Positions 33,008 through 40,511 of a stretch of 54,636 bases of DNA are shown one piece after another. Source of the DNA: an uncultured Eubacteriales bacterium (GTDB lineage: Bacteria; Bacillota; Clostridia; Christensenellales; Borkfalkiaceae); the NCBI GenBank assembly GCA_900540805.1, contig UQHL01000019.1, positions 1-54,636 of the forward strand, written 5' to 3'. How positions within the stretch are numbered: position 1 is the stretch's first letter; each line of letters begins with the position of its first letter. A program made the translations under genes and the position numbers. The notes under the pieces are model-generated. The model had not been told where the DNA came from. It worked only from the letters and a program-made list of their open reading frames with translations, and searched no databases.

Positions 33008-34309
33008 TTGACGGGAAATCTGACGCAGTTATTGAGTTTTGCAAGCGTAATGAAAAGTATCGGCGGCGTGGTGCTGGCGGTAGTTATTTTGCTGGCTATG
33101 GTGACGATCCACGAATTCGGGCATTACCTTGCGGGTAAGGCTTTGAATTTCAAAATCAACGAATTTTCGGTAGGGTTCGGGCCCGCGCTCTTTAAGAAGC
33201 GGAATAAAAAGACGGGCGAGCTGTTTGCCCTCCGTCTCATACCGCTGGGCGGCTACTGTGCGTTCGAGGGGGAGGACGACACGGAGGACGCAGGCGCGAA
33301 AAAGGAAACCGCGGACGGCGCGGAGCCCGAGCGGGAGCCGTTTTCCGATTTTTCGCAAACAACGCAAGCCGACGGCGTTACGAAATCCGCCGCACCCGCC
33401 GAACGGGAGTCGGCGGAGGTCTATCCCGAAGCGAAAGGGGAAAACTTCAACGATCAGCCGCCCTGGAAGCGTATCATTGTTTTGATTGCGGGCGCGACGA
33501 TGAACTATCTGCTTGCGCTGGTATTGATTATCGTCATGTTTACCTGCGTGGGACGGCCGTTATATACGATGATGTATGTGCCTCCGAAGGAGCCCGACTC
33601 GCAGACGACGGCGGAAGCGACGGAGTCCGACCCGTATGAGGACCCGCTCGGGCTTTGCACGGGCGATACGATTTTTTCGGTGGCGGGAAAAGAAGTTTAT
33701 CTTGTCACGGATTTTATCGACGCGCTGGGCGGTAAAAAGCAGGGCGAGGTGGTGCGCGTGGGCGTCTATCGCAACGACGCCGCGGGCGAGCGGAAAAAGA
33801 TTTGGCTGGATATTTCCTTAAAAACGGACGCAAATTTCAAAAACATGTCGGATATAGACCCGATTTTTACTTCGCTGGGGATAAAAAAGGACTATGCGTT
33901 GATGGGAACGCCCGTCAAACAGAATTTCTTTAAGGCGGTCGGCAATTCGTTTGTGTATTCGGCAAAGCTCGGCGGGCTGGTTCTGCGTTCGCTGGGGGAA
34001 TTGCTGACGGGGAAAATGGGTCTGACGAGCATGGGCGGGCCTGTGACGACGATTAAGGCGACGTCCGAAGCCGCGTCCAGCGGAATTTTGTCCTTCCTCA
34101 ACATTTCCGCATTTATCGGCGTCAATCTGGCGGTGTTCAACCTGTTGCCTATCCCCGCGCTGGACGGCTCGAAGGTGGTGTTCTGCATCATCGAATGGAT
34201 CAGGAAAAAGCCGATCAACCGCAAGGTGGAGGCCATGATTCATTTTATCGGGATCATTTTCCTGTTCGGCTTTGCGATTTTGGTGGATATTCTGCAATTG
34301 TTCGTATGA
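33008..34309 (+). CDS. rseP: RIP metalloprotease RseP (site-2 protease family)
   Basis: A 433-aa membrane zinc protease that cleaves membrane-embedded substrates such as anti-sigma factors. The HEFGH zinc motif is at about residues 35-39 in the first span; the second metal-ligand motif NLLPIPALDG is near residues 379-388. A PDZ domain lies about 195-270. Between the first span and PDZ is a low-complexity acidic insertion of about 55 residues (residues 85-140). The start is TTG 33008, 8 nt after GAGGA (32995-32999); no better start exists before the first span. Confidence 0.93.
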   Translation: MTGNLTQLLSFASVMKSIGGVVLAVVILLAMVTIHEFGHYLAGKALNFKINEFSVGFGPALFKKRNKKTGELFALRLIPLGGYCAFEGEDDTEDAGAKKETADGAEPEREPFSDFSQTTQADGVTKSAAPAERESAEVYPEAKGENFNDQPPWKRIIVLIAGATMNYLLALVLIIVMFTCVGRPLYTMMYVPPKEPDSQTTAEATESDPYEDPLGLCTGDTIFSVAGKEVYLVTDFIDALGGKKQGEVVRVGVYRNDAAGERKKIWLDISLKTDANFKNMSDIDPIFTSLGIKKDYALMGTPVKQNFFKAVGNSFVYSAKLGGLVLRSLGELLTGKMGLTSMGGPVTTIKATSEAASSGILSFLNISAFIGVNLAVFNLLPIPALDGSKVVFCIIEWIRKKPINRKVEAMIHFIGIIFLFGFAILVDILQLFV

Positions 34310-34325
34310 TTTTTACAGATAAAGA

Positions 34326-34356
34326 AAAACCCGACTTGTGTCGGGTTTTATTTTTT
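34326..34356 (+). terminator. Terminator after rseP
   Basis: AAAACCCGAC (34326-34335), loop TTGT, GTCGGGTTTT (34340-34349), then ATTTTTT. Confidence 0.9.
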
Positions 34357-34364
34357 CAAAAAAT

Positions 34365-34589
34365 TTATTTGGAGGATTTTTCTCTTCCGTAGTCTCTGCC
34401 GACAAGTTCGTCTAACGTGATATCGTAAAAATCGGCAAGTATAATACATTCTGCAATATCGGGCAAATGAATATTGTTTTCCCATCTCGATATATTTTGT
34501 TGTTTGATTCCCGTCGCTTGTGCCAATTGTATTTGCGACAATTCTCTTGTCACTCTGTGTTCTTTAAGCGTTTCGCCTACATTTTCCAT
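34365..34589 (-). CDS. XRE-family repressor
   Basis: A 74-aa Cro/C1-type regulator: HRVTRELSQIQLAQATGIKQ then QNISRWENNIHLPDIAE (HTH about residues 11-50) and the common C-terminal helix FYDITLDELVGRDYG. I chose ATG 34589; a TTG at 34604 would add five residues. Three operators (34621-34694) lie in the divergent spacer, so it probably represses itself and the Cys-rich gene. The gene is distinctly AT-richer than the blocks on either side, suggesting transfer. Confidence 0.88.
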   Translation of the reverse strand: MENVGETLKEHRVTRELSQIQLAQATGIKQQNISRWENNIHLPDIAECIILADFYDITLDELVGRDYGREKSSK

Positions 34590-34620
34590 TAATCTATCCC
34601 ACAAATCTTTTTTTTAATTT

Positions 34621-34694
34621 TACACGAAATAGTGTAGAAATATTTGACTTACACGAAATCGTGTGATATAATTTATTATACACGAAAACGTGTA
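34621..34694. promoter_or_regulatory. Three operators spaced 29 bp apart
   Basis: TACAC-GAAATA-GTGTA (34621-34636), ACACGA-AA-TCGTGT (34651-34664) and TACACG-AAAA-CGTGTA (34679-34694) are palindromes with centres at 34628.5, 34657.5 and 34686.5. The middle one fills the spacer of the promoter at 34644-34672. Confidence 0.85.
34644..34672 (+). promoter_or_regulatory. Repressed promoter of the Cys-rich gene
   Basis: TTGACT (34644-34649), a 17-bp spacer that is the middle operator, and TATAAT (34667-34672). A bound repressor would directly block RNA polymerase. Confidence 0.8.
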
Positions 34695-34725
34695 AAAAAT
34701 AAATTTAATAAATGGAGACGAATTT

Positions 34726-35025
34726 ATGGAAGAAAAAGAATCGAAAACCCCCAAACATTGCTTAAACTGTCAATACCATGAAACGTATTATACAAAATGT
34801 ACAACCACTTTTTGTAAACATAAAATGGGATACTGCTGCAAATTGCAAAAAGTGACAAAAAACCATGATACTTGCGAAGAATGGAAAAGAAAATCCGGAA
34901 AAATTACAAGAGATTTTCATAAGGAAGTAGCTTCGGAAGTCGTGACGAAAATGGCTAAAGATATTCTGATAATCGCCCAGATTTTGTGCGACGACAAGAT
35001 AGACGAGCGGGAAGAAAGCAAATAA
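34726..35025 (+). CDS. Small cysteine-rich protein of unknown function
   Basis: A 99-aa protein with seven cysteines in its first 50 residues (Cys 12, 15, 25, 30, 37, 38 and 50) plus histidines, arranged as CLNC ... C ... C ... CC ... C, suggesting one or two zinc or Fe-S sites. The C-terminal half is an amphipathic helix (VASEVVTKMAKDILIIAQIL). No family recognised. ATG 34726 follows GGAG at 8 nt. Its promoter contains the repressor's middle operator, so it is the main target of the divergent XRE gene. AT-rich like that gene. Confidence 0.75.
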   Translation: MEEKESKTPKHCLNCQYHETYYTKCTTTFCKHKMGYCCKLQKVTKNHDTCEEWKRKSGKITRDFHKEVASEVVTKMAKDILIIAQILCDDKIDEREESK

Positions 35026-35031
35026 ATTTAC

Positions 35032-35069
35032 GTCTGTCAAGTAAAAACGCTTGACAGACATATTTTTTT
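35032..35069 (+). terminator. Terminator of the Cys-rich gene, overlapping the next promoter
   Basis: GTCTGTCAAG (35032-35041) pairs with CTTGACAGAC (35050-35059), followed by ATATTTTTTT. The 3' arm contains the TTGACA of the ylxM promoter. Confidence 0.8.
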
Positions 35070-35079
35070 CGGATATAAT
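35051..35079 (+). promoter_or_regulatory. Promoter of the ylxM-ffh operon
   Basis: TTGACA (35051-35056), 17-bp spacer, TATAAT (35074-35079): perfect consensus, with the -35 inside a terminator stem. Confidence 0.85.
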
Positions 35080-35114
35080 AAAGCAACAGTCCATAGATAG
35101 CGGAGGTGAAACCG

Positions 35115-35462
35115 ATGTCGGACGGGTGGGAAGGAAAGGATCTGAAAACGGCGTTGCTTTGGGACGCTTACGGCGCTCTGCTCACCGAAACGCAGCGGGA
35201 AATCACCGATTTGTATTTCAATTACGACCTTTCTTTGGCGGAAATTGCCGAGCAGAAGGGCGTTTCCCGTCAAAGCGTGTCCGACTGTCTGGGAAAGAGC
35301 CGAAAGCTGCTGGAGGAATACGAAAGAAAATTGGGGTTTGCTTCTCTTTTGGAAAGGGAACGGCTTTTTTCGGAAGCGCTGGAAAAGCTTTGCCGAAGCC
35401 GTCCCGAGCTGAAGGCAGAGTTGGACGGCCTCAAGAGGATACTTGACGAAGAGGAAGCTTGA
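35115..35462 (+). CDS. ylxM: YlxM/p13-like SRP-associated DNA-binding protein
   Basis: A 115-aa UPF0122 protein. It resembles sigma-factor region 4 HTH domains: LLTETQREITDLYFNYDLSLAEIAEQKGVSRQSVSDC (about residues 22-58) followed by a helical tail. Homologues modulate the signal recognition particle and are encoded next to ffh, as here. ATG 35115 lies 8 nt after GGAGG (35102-35106); an in-frame GTG inside that ribosome site is rejected. Confidence 0.9.
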   Translation: MSDGWEGKDLKTALLWDAYGALLTETQREITDLYFNYDLSLAEIAEQKGVSRQSVSDCLGKSRKLLEEYERKLGFASLLERERLFSEALEKLCRSRPELKAELDGLKRILDEEEA

Positions 35463-35507
35463 TTAAACGGGTAAAAAATAAGCGGCACGGGAGGAAATAG
35501 GGACACA

Positions 35508-36827
35508 ATGGCGTTGTTTTCATCGCTTTCGGAAAGATTGAACCATATATTTTCCAAACTGACCAAGCGCGGCAAGCTGACGGAATTGGAAATCAAGACG
35601 GCGATGCGCGAAGTGCGCGTGGCGCTTCTCGAAGCGGACGTCAACTTAAAGGTGGCCAAGCAGTTTATTGCGGACGTTTCGGAAAAGGCCGTGGGGCAGG
35701 AGATACTCGCCTCGCTCAACCCCGCCCAGCAGGTAATCAAAATCGTCAATGACGAACTGATCGAGCTGATGGGTTCGAAAAACGCCAAGCTGGAGGTGTC
35801 GTCCAAACCGCCCACAATCATTATGATGTGCGGTCTGCAGGGCGCGGGCAAGACGACGCTTTGCGGCAAGCTGGCGGTGCTTTTGAAAAAGCAGGGCAAG
35901 CGTCCGCTTTTGGTGGCGGGGGACATCTATCGCCCCGCGGCGATCACCCAGCTTCAGGTAGTGGGCAAAAACGCGGGCGTCGAGGTATTCGAAAAGGGCA
36001 CGCAAAGCCCCGTCAAAACGGCGAAACAGGCCGTCGAGTACGCGCGCTCCATGAATTACGACACCGTAATCCTCGATACGGCGGGCCGTCTCCAGATCGA
36101 CGAAACGCTGATGCAGGAGCTGGAAAATATAAAAAAGGAAGTGGAGGTAAGCGAAACCCTCCTCGTCGTGGACGCCATGACGGGACAGGAGGCGGTAAAC
36201 GTCGCGGAAACCTTCAACGCGCGGCTGGAGATTACGGGCGTCATTCTGACGAAGCTGGACGGCGATACGCGCGGCGGCGCGTGCCTGTCGATTAAAGCGG
36301 TGACGGGCAAGCCGATCAAATTTATCGGCGTGGGCGAAAAGCTCGCCGACCTCGAGCCTTTTTATCCCGAACGCATGGCGTCGCGGATTTTGGGCATGGG
36401 CGACGTCATGTCGCTGATCGAAAAGGCGCAGCAGGCGATCACCGAAGAAGACGCCAAAAAGATGCAGCAGAAGATGAAAGAAAATTCCTTCACGCTCAAC
36501 GACTATCTCGAACAGTTCGCCATGCTCAAGAAAATGGGCGGCGCGCAGGCGATGATGAGCATGCTCCCGGGCATGAACAAAATGAAAGTCAGCGAAAAGG
36601 ATATCGACGAGAAGCGCATCGAGCATACGAAGGCGATGATTCTTTCCATGACGCAGGCGGAGCGGGACAATCCCTCTATCATCGACAGCAAGCGCAAGCG
36701 CAGGATCGCGGCGGGGTCGGGCACCAGCGTGCAGGAGATCAACCAGCTTTTGAAGCAGTTCGAGCAGACCAAGCTGCTGATGAAGCAATTAAAGGGCAAT
36801 AAAGGCAAATTTCGGATGCCTTTTTGA
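35508..36827 (+). CDS. ffh: Signal recognition particle protein Ffh
   Basis: A 439-aa GTPase that binds signal peptides and 4.5S/6S-like SRP RNA and docks at FtsY. The N domain precedes the G domain: GLQGAGKTTLCGKLA (about residues 108-122), DTAGRLQID, TKLDGDTRGGACLS. The methionine-rich M domain from about residue 328 carries LKKMGGAQAMMSMLPGM and the RNA-binding SKRKRRIAAGSGTSVQEIN. It is the second gene of ylxM-ffh-rpsP-khpA. Confidence 0.97.
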   Translation: MALFSSLSERLNHIFSKLTKRGKLTELEIKTAMREVRVALLEADVNLKVAKQFIADVSEKAVGQEILASLNPAQQVIKIVNDELIELMGSKNAKLEVSSKPPTIIMMCGLQGAGKTTLCGKLAVLLKKQGKRPLLVAGDIYRPAAITQLQVVGKNAGVEVFEKGTQSPVKTAKQAVEYARSMNYDTVILDTAGRLQIDETLMQELENIKKEVEVSETLLVVDAMTGQEAVNVAETFNARLEITGVILTKLDGDTRGGACLSIKAVTGKPIKFIGVGEKLADLEPFYPERMASRILGMGDVMSLIEKAQQAITEEDAKKMQQKMKENSFTLNDYLEQFAMLKKMGGAQAMMSMLPGMNKMKVSEKDIDEKRIEHTKAMILSMTQAERDNPSIIDSKRKRRIAAGSGTSVQEINQLLKQFEQTKLLMKQLKGNKGKFRMPF

Positions 36828-36873
36828 TAAATCGGGACAAAATTAATTTTTAAGATACTTTGGAGGTATTATC

Positions 36874-37167
36874 ATGGTTAAAATGAGACTTTTCAGAATG
36901 GGCGACAAAAAGAACCCTATCTACCGCGTGGTGGTTGTAGATGGAAGAAAGGCGATGAGCGGCGAATATATCGACTGCGTCGGGCATTATCGTCCCACCT
37001 GCGATCCCGTGGAGCTGACGATCGACGTCGAGAAGGCGAAGGATTGGCTCTCCAAGGGCGTACAGCCCACGGAGACGGTGAAAAGCCTGCTCGTCAGGAC
37101 GGGCGCTATGGAGAAATCCGAGAAGCTCAGCCCTTCCAAGACCAAGGCCAAGAAGTCCAAGAAGTAA
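36874..37167 (+). CDS. rpsP: 30S ribosomal protein S16
   Basis: A 97-aa small-subunit protein with the signature VKMRLFRMGDKKNPIYRVVV at residues 2-21, then the YIDCVGHYRPT turn and a Lys-rich tail. The ATG follows GGAGG. Its place after ffh and before the KH protein is the conserved order. Confidence 0.97.
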   Translation: MVKMRLFRMGDKKNPIYRVVVVDGRKAMSGEYIDCVGHYRPTCDPVELTIDVEKAKDWLSKGVQPTETVKSLLVRTGAMEKSEKLSPSKTKAKKSKK

Positions 37168-37228
37168 TTTTTCGCAAGCGGTTTTCGCCTCTTGAAGAGA
37201 AGCGAAGAAGGAATCGGGAGGTAAAAAT

Positions 37229-37528
37229 ATGCTGGAGCTCATTCAATATATCGTCAATCAATTTGCCGAGGATAAGGAAAACGTCGAATACGAGGTAAAC
37301 GAAAAAGAGCGCGTCATCGAAATCGTCGTAACCCTGCCCTCGTCGGACATGGGTAAAGTGATCGGCAAGCAGGGCAAAATCGCCAAGGCGATGCGCACGA
37401 TCGTCCGCGCGGCAACCCCGAGAGGGAGCAAGCGTTACGTCGTCGAAATCAAGGAAAAGGGCGGAAACGCCGTAAACCGCGAGACGGAAGAAGAAGCCGC
37501 AGACGCGGAAAACGCTGACGCGGAATAA
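37229..37528 (+). CDS. khpA: KH-domain RNA-binding protein KhpA
   Basis: A 99-aa protein with a single type II KH domain; the GXXG loop is GKVIGKQGKIAKAMRTIV (about residues 43-60). Homologues (KhpA/YlqC) bind RNA with KhpB and affect cell division and small-RNA handling. The C-terminal 20 residues are an acidic Ala/Glu/Asp tail. The ATG follows GGGAGG. A terminator follows before rimM. Confidence 0.93.
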   Translation: MLELIQYIVNQFAEDKENVEYEVNEKERVIEIVVTLPSSDMGKVIGKQGKIAKAMRTIVRAATPRGSKRYVVEIKEKGGNAVNRETEEEAADAENADAE

Positions 37529-37556
37529 TTTTTCCGCAATAAAAAAACGGAACGTG

Positions 37557-37583
37557 AAAGGCTTTCTTGCGAAAGCCTTTTTT
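37557..37583 (+). terminator. Terminator between khpA and rimM
   Basis: AAAGGCTTTC (37557-37566), loop TTGC, GAAAGCCTTT (37571-37580), six consecutive Ts. It may be partial, since no separate rimM promoter is visible. Confidence 0.85.
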
Positions 37584-37604
37584 CCGATACGAGGAGATGA
37601 CGGT

Positions 37605-38105
37605 ATGGAACGGCTGACGATCGGCGAAGTGCTCAAGCCGCAGGGTATCCGCGGCGAACTGAAAATCAAGACGTTTACGGATTTTCCCGAGGACGTGAAG
37701 GCGTTCGGGACGGTGTATATCGACGAAAAGCCGTATAAAATCCTTTCTTTTCGCGCGGGCGAGGGCGGGTTTGCCTATCTGGGGCTGCGCGGCGTGCCCG
37801 ACCGCAACGCGGCGGAGCTTTTGCGCGGCAGAAAGATAGAGGGGGACAGGGAGGACGCGCCGGAGCTGGAGGAGGGCAGATATTATATCGCCGATCTTTT
37901 GGGCGCGGCGGTGGTGACGGAAAGCGGGGAGCTGCTGGGTACGGTCAAGGATATCGCGCCGCTCTCCTCCGAAGTCTATACGCTGGAAAAGGACGGAAAG
38001 CAAATTTTGTTTCCCGCGGTAAAGGGCGTAGTGAAGCGCGTGGAGATAGCGGAAAAGCGGTTGATTGTGGACAAAAAACGTTTCGACGAAGTGGCGGTGT
38101 ATTAA
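37605..38105 (+). CDS. rimM: Ribosome maturation factor RimM
   Basis: A 166-aa 16S processing factor that binds S19. The N-terminal barrel LTIGEVLKPQGIRGELKIK (residues 4-22) and the PRC-barrel (YYIADLLGAAVVTESGELLG ... ILFPAVKGVVKRV) are intact. ATG 37605 lies 8 nt after GGAG (37593-37596); an upstream in-frame start lies within the terminator and is rejected. The usual partners trmD and rplS are not found after it. Confidence 0.93.
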   Translation: MERLTIGEVLKPQGIRGELKIKTFTDFPEDVKAFGTVYIDEKPYKILSFRAGEGGFAYLGLRGVPDRNAAELLRGRKIEGDREDAPELEEGRYYIADLLGAAVVTESGELLGTVKDIAPLSSEVYTLEKDGKQILFPAVKGVVKRVEIAEKRLIVDKKRFDEVAVY

Positions 38106-38117
38106 AAGGCGCGTTAA

Positions 38118-38154
38118 AAATCCCCCGCACGGATTTATGTCGTACGGGGGATTT
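38118..38154 (+). terminator. Terminator after rimM
   Basis: AAATCCCCCG (38118-38127) pairs with CGGGGGATTT (38145-38154), with an inner ACG/CGT pairing. A/T runs flank it but the U-tract is short. Confidence 0.7.
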
Positions 38155-38200
38155 CCGAAACGCCGCTCAAAAGTCGGTTGTGATTTTTTATCGGAGCCAA

Positions 38201-38385
38201 TTTTCAAAACGCCGTCTGAAAATGGGCTTTTGTTTTCCGTCTAAAACAGTTTTCAAAACTGCCGCTTGAAAATCAGCTTTTGTTTTCCGTCTAAAACAAT
38301 TTTCAAAACGCCGCCCGAAAATCAGTCTTTGTTTTCCGTCTAAACTAGTTTTCAAAACTGCCGCCTGAAAATCAGCCGTTATTTT
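38201..38385. repeat. 49-50-bp tandem repeat, four copies
   Basis: The core TTTTCAAAAC starts at 38201, 38250, 38300 and 38349 (steps 49, 50 and 49). Each unit has TTTTCAAAAC, CTGCCGC-like bases, YTGAAAAT and, in three units, GTTTTCCGTCTAAA. TTTTCAA and TTGAAAA within a unit can pair. The array fills the spacer between convergent rimM and the thiamine transporter, and its last copy runs into the transporter's 3' codons (stop at 38372). Confidence 0.85.
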
Positions 38386-39511
38386 CAGCCCGTGCCTGTG
38401 TTTCGGAAACGGAATTAAACTTTCTCACCTCTTTAACAAACGTTTTTGAGGAGAGGACGAGCACGCCCGCGACGATTACGATTGCGATGTCGGGGAGTAC
38501 GTAGCCCGCCTGATAGAGAAAGCTGTATAAGGCGACGGGCGTTCCCTCCGGCGCGAAGGCCCCGAAGGCAAAAATCCCCGAAACGAAGTGCATGAGCAGA
38601 CGCGCGAGTCCCGCGACGACTCCGCCGAGCGCAAATTGCACCTGGGGCAGTTTTTCCAACGCTTTTGTCTTTGCAAACATTCCCGCGAGTCCGATGCAGG
38701 CGAACGCGACGGGATAATCGAGCAAAAACTGCGCGGGATGCACGATAGCGGGGTCCTGAAAGGCCTGCAGCACGCCGTAGATCAACCCCGCGAACACCCC
38801 CTTTTTCGTGCCGAACATAAAGGAATAAAGCATGAGGGGAAGCAGGGAAGCGATGGTAATCGAGCCGCCCTGGGGCATTTTCACGATACGGAGATAGGAG
38901 AGGGCGAAGCTCATGGCTATGCAGATCGCCGCGTAAGTGACGGCCTTCGAATCGAAGCCTTTTTTATCCTTTCTGCCGAAGAACAGCGCCGCCGCGGCGA
39001 CGGCTGCGATCAGCAGAGCGGCGCACACGTAAAGCGCGGGGGAATTGACGTCGTCGTTGCCGTTGGGCAGCCAGCTGTCGGCCGCGCCCTGTCCCGAGGC
39101 GAAGTAGATCCCTATGCACACGAGCGTGGCGATCAGCGCCGCGCCGACCGTGCCGCCCGCCGCGATATAGGTCGCTTTGCTTCTTTTTAAGGACAACGCC
39201 ACCGCGTTTGCGGCGATTGCGGCAAGCAGGACGAGCAGGGGAATAAAAAGAATTTTTTTAATTCCGTCCTCCGCGAAGGAAAGAACGAGATACGCCGCGC
39301 CGAGCAGACAGGCGTAAACGACGGCCGAGATGAGGCCGATTTTGAGGAAGCGGGCGCGTTTTTCCCCTTTGAGGAGCGCGGCGCAGACGATAAAGGCGAC
39401 GAGCAGGGCGAGGGTCAGCCAGATGGCGACCGAGCGGACGGCGTTCAGCGGCGTATCGAACAGCAAGGGATACCATTTTGCCGGATCCGCCAGAAGCGAA
39501 TTGAGAAACAT
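38372..39511 (-). CDS. thiT: ThiT-type ECF thiamine transporter with an N-terminal membrane extension
   Basis: A 379-aa membrane protein. The C-terminal half (about residues 187-360) is a ThiT/YuaJ substrate-binding S component: KMPQGGSITIASLLPLMLYS, GLIYGVLQAFQDPAIVHPAQ, LLDYPVAFACIGLAG. ThiT alone is usually about 180-200 aa; here about 185 residues with some five extra spans and no recognised domain precede it. A TPP riboswitch and terminator upstream confirm thiamine control. It would need an ECF module (EcfT, EcfA, EcfA') encoded elsewhere. GGAGG lies at 39524-39520 before the ATG. Confidence 0.9.
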   Translation of the reverse strand: MFLNSLLADPAKWYPLLFDTPLNAVRSVAIWLTLALLVAFIVCAALLKGEKRARFLKIGLISAVVYACLLGAAYLVLSFAEDGIKKILFIPLLVLLAAIAANAVALSLKRSKATYIAAGGTVGAALIATLVCIGIYFASGQGAADSWLPNGNDDVNSPALYVCAALLIAAVAAAALFFGRKDKKGFDSKAVTYAAICIAMSFALSYLRIVKMPQGGSITIASLLPLMLYSFMFGTKKGVFAGLIYGVLQAFQDPAIVHPAQFLLDYPVAFACIGLAGMFAKTKALEKLPQVQFALGGVVAGLARLLMHFVSGIFAFGAFAPEGTPVALYSFLYQAGYVLPDIAIVIVAGVLVLSSKTFVKEVRKFNSVSETQARAENNG

Positions 39512-39556
39512 AAAAGAAACCTCCTTTGTTTTCTTTTGTCCGCCGCCTGCGCGGCC

Positions 39557-39606
39557 AAAAAAACCGCGCCCGTCGGCCGTTTTAAGGAAAACGGCGCGCG
39601 GGCGCG
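39557..39606 (-). terminator. Riboswitch-controlled terminator
   Basis: On the minus strand CGCGCCCG (39606-39599) pairs with CGGGCGCG (39572-39565) around an inner CCGTTTT/AAAACGG stem, followed by seven Ts (39563-39557). It lies between the TPP aptamer and the start codon. Confidence 0.9.
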
Positions 39607-39624
39607 CGAAGCTTCTTCGACGCG

Positions 39625-39704
39625 TTATCGATCATCTCGCTCAAGTATTACCTTGCCGATTCAATGGTATAATCTCAGCTTTTTACAGCACCCACGACGG
39701 ATAA
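39625..39704 (-). promoter_or_regulatory. TPP riboswitch
   Basis: Read on the minus strand: GGGTGC, then GCTGAGATTATACC (the CUGAGA core; TCTCAG at 39673-39678 on the plus strand), then TTGAATCGG, a CAAG-GTAATA-CTTG stem-loop and GCGAGATGA, matching the THI-box order. P1 forms between TTATCCGTCGT and ATGATCGATAA. With the terminator that follows it should switch the transporter off when thiamine pyrophosphate is plentiful. Confidence 0.9.
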
Positions 39705-39784
39705 TTGAATTTTATGAAATTATGATAACATAGACGAAAGGAAAAGTCAACAAAAAACCGCGTGATTTTCAAAGGAGGGTAAAA

Positions 39785-40369
39785 ATGCGTTACGATTTCT
39801 ACGCCTATCTCGACAGAATGAAGTATATCAAACGCTGGCAGCTGATGCGTTCGGAGCGGGAGGAAAACATCATGGAGCACTCGCAGAGCGTAGCGGTAAT
39901 CGCGCACGCGCTGGCGGTAATCCGCAACGAGGTATATGGCGGGAAGGCGGACGTCCTCAAAACGGTGCTCTACGCGATGTATCACGAGACGAGCGAGGTG
40001 ATGACGGGGGATCTGCCCACGCCCGTCAAATATTATAACCGCAGTATCCACGGCGCGTACAAGCAGCTGGAAAAGAGCGCGTGCGAGAAGATTACCGACA
40101 TGCTCCCCGAGGAGCTGAAAAAGGGAATCGCGCCCTTTGTACTGGCGGACGAGGACAGCGAGGAATACCGTCTCGTCAAAGCGGCGGACAGGCTTTCGGC
40201 GTATATCAAATGCCTGGAGGAGCTGCGTTCGGGCAACAGCGAATTTTCGAAAGCGAAAAAGAGCATCGAGGCGGATCTCCGTTCCCGCCATATGCCCGAG
40301 GTGGAATATTTTTTCGAAAACTTTATCCCGTCCTTTTCGCTGACGCTGGACGAATTGGAAGGCTTTTAA
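39785..40369 (+). CDS. yfbR: YfbR-like HD-domain 5'-deoxynucleotidase
   Basis: A 194-aa HD-superfamily phosphohydrolase that in E. coli removes phosphate from deoxynucleoside 5'-monophosphates. Metal-binding motifs are NIMEHSQSVAVIAHAL (about residues 28-43), MYHETSEVMTGDLPTPVKYY (about 65-84) and VKAADRLSAYIKCLEE. HD appears as HE in the second motif, seen in some members. GGAGG precedes the ATG. Divergent from the thiamine transporter. Confidence 0.88.
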   Translation: MRYDFYAYLDRMKYIKRWQLMRSEREENIMEHSQSVAVIAHALAVIRNEVYGGKADVLKTVLYAMYHETSEVMTGDLPTPVKYYNRSIHGAYKQLEKSACEKITDMLPEELKKGIAPFVLADEDSEEYRLVKAADRLSAYIKCLEELRSGNSEFSKAKKSIEADLRSRHMPEVEYFFENFIPSFSLTLDELEGF

Positions 40370-40454
40370 GCGCGAAATTTGTAAAAAACCGAAATTACAA
40401 CCTAAAATTCACCCACTTTTCAAAAAATCTTAAAGCTATCAACGAAAATAAGGG

Positions 40455-40460
40455 TATAAT
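40455..40460 (+). promoter_or_regulatory. -10 box of the HtrA gene
   Basis: TATAAT (40455-40460), about 50 bp before the ATG; only a weak TTAAAG (40430-40435) at 19 bp is seen as -35. Confidence 0.4.
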
Positions 40461-40511
40461 AGTAAGTGTAAAGAAAATAATTTCCGATCAAAATCGGGAG
40501 GCGATTCATCT

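Noticed and set aside
33280..33430. Acidic insertion in RseP as a separate inserted gene
   Set aside because: The frame is continuous, both zinc motifs and the PDZ domain are intact, and low-complexity linkers of this sort occur in the family.
36874..38105. Search for trmD or rplS fragments after rpsP-khpA-rimM
   Set aside because: No remnant of either gene is visible in any frame between rimM and thiT; only the terminator and repeat array are present.
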